From: an uncultured Clostridia bacterium
Lineage (GTDB): Bacteria; Bacillota; Clostridia; Christensenellales; Aristaeellaceae
DNA: 64,000 nucleotides
Assembly (NCBI GenBank): GCA_934647165.1
Contig: CAKUFA010000009.1
Span: 13,270-77,269 of the forward strand
Direction of reading: 5' to 3'
A program made the translations under genes and the position numbers. The notes under the pieces were generated by a model, which made no database searches, was not told the origin of the DNA, and saw nothing but the letters and a program-made list of their open reading frames with translations. Of this stretch, positions 60,774 to 64,000 are shown piece by piece (the stretch's first letter is position 1; each line of letters opens with the position of its first letter).

Positions 60774-62591
60774 ATGAGTAAGATCATTGGTATCGACCTT
60801 GGCACGACGAACAGCTGCGTTGCAGTGATGGAGGGCGGCAAGCCTGTTGTGATTGCGAACGCTGAAGGCAGCCGCACCACGCCTTCCGTGGTGTCCTTCA
60901 CCAAGGACGGCGAGCGCCTGGTGGGTCAGACGGCCAAGCACAAGGCGGTCATCAACCCCGACCGCACGGTCATTTCCATCAAGCGTGAAATGGGCACCAG
61001 CTACAAGGTGACCATTGATGGTAAGGACTACACCCCCCAGGACATCAGCGCCATGATCCTGAGCAAGATGAAGGAAACCGCTGAAGCCTATCTGGGCGAA
61101 AAGGTAACGGAGGCCGTCATCACCGTGCCGGCGTACTTTAACGACAGCCAGCGTCAGGCTACGAAGGATGCAGGCCGCATCGCCGGCCTGGACGTGAAGC
61201 GTATCATCAACGAGCCCACAGCTGCTGCGTTGGCCTACGGCCTTGACAAGGACGGCAACCAGAAGATTCTGGTGTACGACCTGGGCGGCGGCACCTTCGA
61301 TGTGAGCATCCTGGACATTGGCGACAGCGTGTTTGAAGTGCGCGCCACCAACGGTAACACCCGCCTGGGCGGCGATGACTTTGACCAGCGCATCATCAAC
61401 TACATTGCAGAAAGCTTTAAGAAGAGCGAAGGCATTGACCTGCTGCAGGACAAAACCGCTGCACAGCGCTTGAAGGATGCTGCGGAAAAGGCGAAGATTG
61501 AGCTGAGCGGCGCAACCACCACCAACATTAACCTGCCCTTCATCACCGCAGATGCAAACGGCCCCAAGCACCTGGATATGACGCTGACCCGCGCCAAGTT
61601 TGATGAACTGACCGCCGACCTGGTGGACGCGACCATCACCCCCATGCGCAATGCGCTGAAGGATGCCGGCATGACGGTTGACCAGATCGACAAGGTGATT
61701 CTGGTGGGCGGTTCTACCCGTATCCCTGCGGTGCAGGCAGCTGTGAAGAAGTTCACCGGCAAGGAGCCCTTCAAGGGCATCAACCCCGATGAGTGCGTTG
61801 CCATCGGCGCGGCCATCCAGGGCGGCGTACTGGCTGGCGATGTGAAGGACGTGCTGCTGCTGGACGTGACGCCCCTGTCTCTGGGTCTGGAAACCGAAGG
61901 CCATGTGTTCACCAAGCTGATTGAACGCAACACCACCGTGCCGACCAGCAAGAGCCAGGTGTTCTCCACTGCGGCGGACGGCCAGACGACGGTAGAAATC
62001 AACGTGCTGCAGGGCGAACGTCCCATGGCGTATGACAACAAGTCCTTGGGTCGCTTCCAGCTGACTGGCATTGCGCCCGCACCCCGTGGCGTACCGCAGA
62101 TTGAGGTTACCTTCTCCATTGACAACAACGGCATTGTGAACGTGAGCGCCAAGGATAAGGCCACCGGCCATGAGCAGAAGATCACCATCACTGCTTCCAC
62201 CAACCTGACGGAAGAGGAAATCAACCAGCGCGTGAAGGAAGCTGAGCAGTTTGCTGAGCAGGACAAGAAGCGCAAGGAAGAGGTTGAAACCCTGAACCGT
62301 GCCGACAGCCTGATCTACGAAACGGAGAAGCAGCTTCGCGACAATGGCGACAAGCTGTCCGATGAGGACAAGAACGCCATCCAGAGCGAAATTGACGCCT
62401 TCAAGAAGACCCGTGAGGGCAACAACGCAGAGGAAATCAAGAACGCGATGGACTCCTTCACGCAGAAGGTGTACGCGATCTTTGGTAAGCTGTATCAGCA
62501 GCAGGGCGGCGAAGGTGCGGCCGATGCAGGCGCGCAGAGCGGCACCACCAACCCCGACGGCAGCGTGAACGCCGACGGCGACGTGCACTAA
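60774..62591 (+). CDS. dnaK: Chaperone DnaK (Hsp70)
   Basis: 605 residues: actin-like ATPase domain starting IGIDLGTTNSCVAVMEGG, with YFNDSQRQATKDAG and DLGGGTFDVSIL motifs, linker DVLLLDVTPLSLG (near 360), beta-sandwich substrate domain and C-terminal lid with a short acidic tail. AGGAGG precedes the ATG. Between grpE and dnaK lies a small AAAGAGCG/CGCTCTTT hairpin (60699-60716). Confidence 0.98.
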   Translation: MSKIIGIDLGTTNSCVAVMEGGKPVVIANAEGSRTTPSVVSFTKDGERLVGQTAKHKAVINPDRTVISIKREMGTSYKVTIDGKDYTPQDISAMILSKMKETAEAYLGEKVTEAVITVPAYFNDSQRQATKDAGRIAGLDVKRIINEPTAAALAYGLDKDGNQKILVYDLGGGTFDVSILDIGDSVFEVRATNGNTRLGGDDFDQRIINYIAESFKKSEGIDLLQDKTAAQRLKDAAEKAKIELSGATTTNINLPFITADANGPKHLDMTLTRAKFDELTADLVDATITPMRNALKDAGMTVDQIDKVILVGGSTRIPAVQAAVKKFTGKEPFKGINPDECVAIGAAIQGGVLAGDVKDVLLLDVTPLSLGLETEGHVFTKLIERNTTVPTSKSQVFSTAADGQTTVEINVLQGERPMAYDNKSLGRFQLTGIAPAPRGVPQIEVTFSIDNNGIVNVSAKDKATGHEQKITITASTNLTEEEINQRVKEAEQFAEQDKKRKEEVETLNRADSLIYETEKQLRDNGDKLSDEDKNAIQSEIDAFKKTREGNNAEEIKNAMDSFTQKVYAIFGKLYQQQGGEGAADAGAQSGTTNPDGSVNADGDVH

Positions 62592-62607
62592 GCCTGAATG
62601 AGTCAGA

Positions 62608-62668
62608 CCCCGGGCATGACCGCCTTGGCCGCGCCCGGGGCTTTCCCGGTTTATTCCGGGGTTTTCAA
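62608..62668 (+). terminator. Two hairpins between dnaK and dnaJ
   Basis: CCCCGGGC/GCCCGGGG (62608-62615 and 62633-62640), then CCCGG/CCGGG (about 62645-62662) followed by GTTTTC. They probably give partial termination so that dnaK is expressed above dnaJ. Confidence 0.6.
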
Positions 62669-62741
62669 GGCAGAAACGTCAGGCGCGGTAACGCCATGAA
62701 GAAGCGCGTCTGCCAGTCATATTTCGCGAGGTGAAGAAACT

Positions 62742-63878
62742 TTGGCAACCAAGCGTGACTACTATGAGGTGCTGGGCGTGAGCAAAACGGCCACACAGGA
62801 TGAAATTAAATCCGCCTATCGGAAAAAGGCGAAGGAATGCCATCCTGACCTGCATCCCAACGATAAGACGGCCGAGGAGCGCTTCAAGGAACTGAACGAG
62901 GCCAACGAAGTGCTGAGCAATCCGGAAAAGCGCGCCCAGTATGACCAGTATGGATTTGATGGGCCGAACATGGGCGGCAATCCCTTCGGCGGCGCCGGTG
63001 GCGGTTTTGATTTTGGCGGCATGGGCGGCTTTGACAGCATTTTCGACCAGCTGTTCAACGGCGGCATGGGCGGCAGCGCGTCCGCACGGCGCAATGCGCC
63101 TGTGCAGGGCAACGATTTGCGCTACGAGCTGCGCATCACCTTTGAAGAAGCGGCTAACGGCTGCGAGAAATCCTTTGAATTCTACCGCAATGAAAACTGC
63201 GAAACTTGCCATGGTACTGGCGCAAAGCCTGGCACCAGCCCCACCACCTGCCCGACGTGCAATGGCACGGGTCAGATTCGCCAGAGCGGCGGATGGATGA
63301 CCACCGTGCGCACCTGCCCCAACTGCGGCGGCACGGGCAAGGTGGTTACGGACAAGTGCACAAGCTGCGGTGGCTCCGGACGGGTGCGCAAACGCCGCAC
63401 GGCCACGGTGAAGGTACCTGCAGGGATTGACAATGGCCAGACCATTGTGATGAACGGCCAGGGCGAGCCGGGGCTGCGCGGCGGCCCCAACGGTGACCTA
63501 TACATCAACGTGCTGGTGAAGCCGCACAAGCTGTTCCGCCGCGAGGGCTATAATTTGCGGCTGGAGCTGCCCATCAGTTTCACACAGGCAGCGCTGGGCG
63601 GAGAAGTGGATATCCCCACACTGAATGGCACGGTGAAATATCGCATTCCTGAAGGGACGCAGAACGACACGGAATTCCGCTTGAAGGGACAAGGCGTGCA
63701 GCAACTGAATGCGCCCGGTAAGGGCGATTTGCTGGTGCGTGTGCGTGTGGAAGTGCCCCGCAAGCTTAGCGACAAACAAAAGGATCTTCTCCGCCAGTTT
63801 GAAGAATCCGTGACGGGAAAAGAATATGAGGGACGGAAGTCCTTTATGGATAGGGTGAAAGAGATTTTCAACCCGTAA
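62742..63878 (+). CDS. dnaJ: Chaperone DnaJ (Hsp40)
   Basis: 378 residues from a TTG start after GAGGTG. J-domain (1-65) with HPD in KECHPDLHP, a Gly/Phe-rich region, four CxxCxGxG zinc repeats (CETCHGTG, CPTCNGTG, CPNCGGTG, CTSCGGSG, about 145-210) and the C-terminal substrate domains. Stimulates DnaK ATPase. Confidence 0.97.
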   Translation: MATKRDYYEVLGVSKTATQDEIKSAYRKKAKECHPDLHPNDKTAEERFKELNEANEVLSNPEKRAQYDQYGFDGPNMGGNPFGGAGGGFDFGGMGGFDSIFDQLFNGGMGGSASARRNAPVQGNDLRYELRITFEEAANGCEKSFEFYRNENCETCHGTGAKPGTSPTTCPTCNGTGQIRQSGGWMTTVRTCPNCGGTGKVVTDKCTSCGGSGRVRKRRTATVKVPAGIDNGQTIVMNGQGEPGLRGGPNGDLYINVLVKPHKLFRREGYNLRLELPISFTQAALGGEVDIPTLNGTVKYRIPEGTQNDTEFRLKGQGVQQLNAPGKGDLLVRVRVEVPRKLSDKQKDLLRQFEESVTGKEYEGRKSFMDRVKEIFNP

Positions 63879-64000
63879 AAACTGAATCAAAAAAAGGAAG
63901 GCAACGCGGCATGGCTGGGTGTATGTAAGACAGTATTGCGCTAAGATTGACGAAGCGGCACGAAACAGCATGGAGCTGATCGTGCCGGAGCTGGCGAAGC
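63879..64000 (+). other. Start of a further gene, frame unclear
   Basis: AGGAAGG (63894-63900) is well placed for the ATG at 63911, but that frame reads only MAGCM before TAA. Another frame is open from 63913 to the window end and reads RQYCAKIDEAARNSMELIVP near its middle, which looks protein-like. Either the gene starts at an unrecognised codon or there is a one-base shift. The product is not recognised. Confidence 0.35.

Overview
The window looks like chromosomal DNA from an anaerobic, GC-moderate, spore-forming member of the Firmicutes (class Clostridia). The evidence is an oxygen-sensitive class III ribonucleotide reductase (nrdD-nrdG), a SpoIVB sporulation protease, a CIRCE/HrcA-controlled hrcA-grpE-dnaK-dnaJ operon, the rimO-pgsA-cinA block, strong AGGAGG-type ribosome binding sites and consensus sigma-A promoters. 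The rich carbohydrate gene content and large Lpl/Ytc-type sugar transporter suggest a gut lineage, perhaps Christensenellales-like, but that placement is an inference. I saw no rRNA, tRNA, CRISPR array, phage or transposase gene.

Layout. 1-3150: nrdD-nrdG behind two NrdR-like boxes. 3150-3700: hairpin-rich repeats. 3710-6865 (minus): rimO-pgsA-cinA. 7044-10174 (minus): a methionine ABC transporter operon metQ-metN-metI, with a consensus promoter, a methionine-rich leader peptide, an attenuator-like terminator, and a MetQ whose two halves are in circularly permuted order. 10250-12006: an L,D-transpeptidase. 12145-29702: a large sugar region, with a GH105 gene divergent from a DeoR/IolR regulator, a complete myo-inositol operon (iolJ, iolC, iolA, iolG, iolB, iolD, iolE), then an unknown gene, GH38, a HAD protein, GH29 and GH32. 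29711-29977: a compact multi-hairpin element with terminal inverted repeats. 30090-34790: a ferredoxin-like pair divergent from a Crp/Fnr regulator, a small secreted-peptide gene broken by an in-frame stop, and a cation/proton antiporter divergent from a LysR regulator. 34831-37706 (minus): BrnQ and SpoIVB. 37947-41513: SMC. 41642-41908 (minus): an 88-residue protein whose C-terminus nearly duplicates the glycyl-radical tail of NrdD, behind its own NrdR-like box. 42269-46571: phosphoglucomutase, a secreted protein of unknown function and an M42 peptidase. 46581-47075: four tandem hairpin repeats. 47272-54160: an MFS transporter divergent from a four-gene operon (a putative carbohydrate-active enzyme, two sugar ABC permeases and a binding protein). 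54324-58692: XRE regulator, zinc-ribbon protein, LytTR response regulator, rpmB, and a marR-MATE efflux pair. 58882-63878: heat-shock operon.

How the genes work together. The iol operon should convert myo-inositol through scyllo-inosose and 2-deoxy-5-keto-gluconate-6-phosphate to DHAP and acetyl-CoA, with IolR acting at three direct repeats upstream. The neighbouring glycosidases point to use of plant or host glycans. The sugar ABC operon imports an oligosaccharide that its co-transcribed toroid-type enzyme may modify. NrdD/NrdG supply dNTPs anaerobically, and the small NrdD-tail protein may be a replacement part for damaged NrdD, by analogy with GrcA/YfiD and pyruvate formate-lyase.

The strongest candidates for undescribed biology are (1) the NrdD glycyl-radical spare-part candidate in a probable NrdR regulon, (2) the methionine leader-peptide attenuator, (3) the circularly permuted MetQ it controls, and (4) the structured hairpin repeats.
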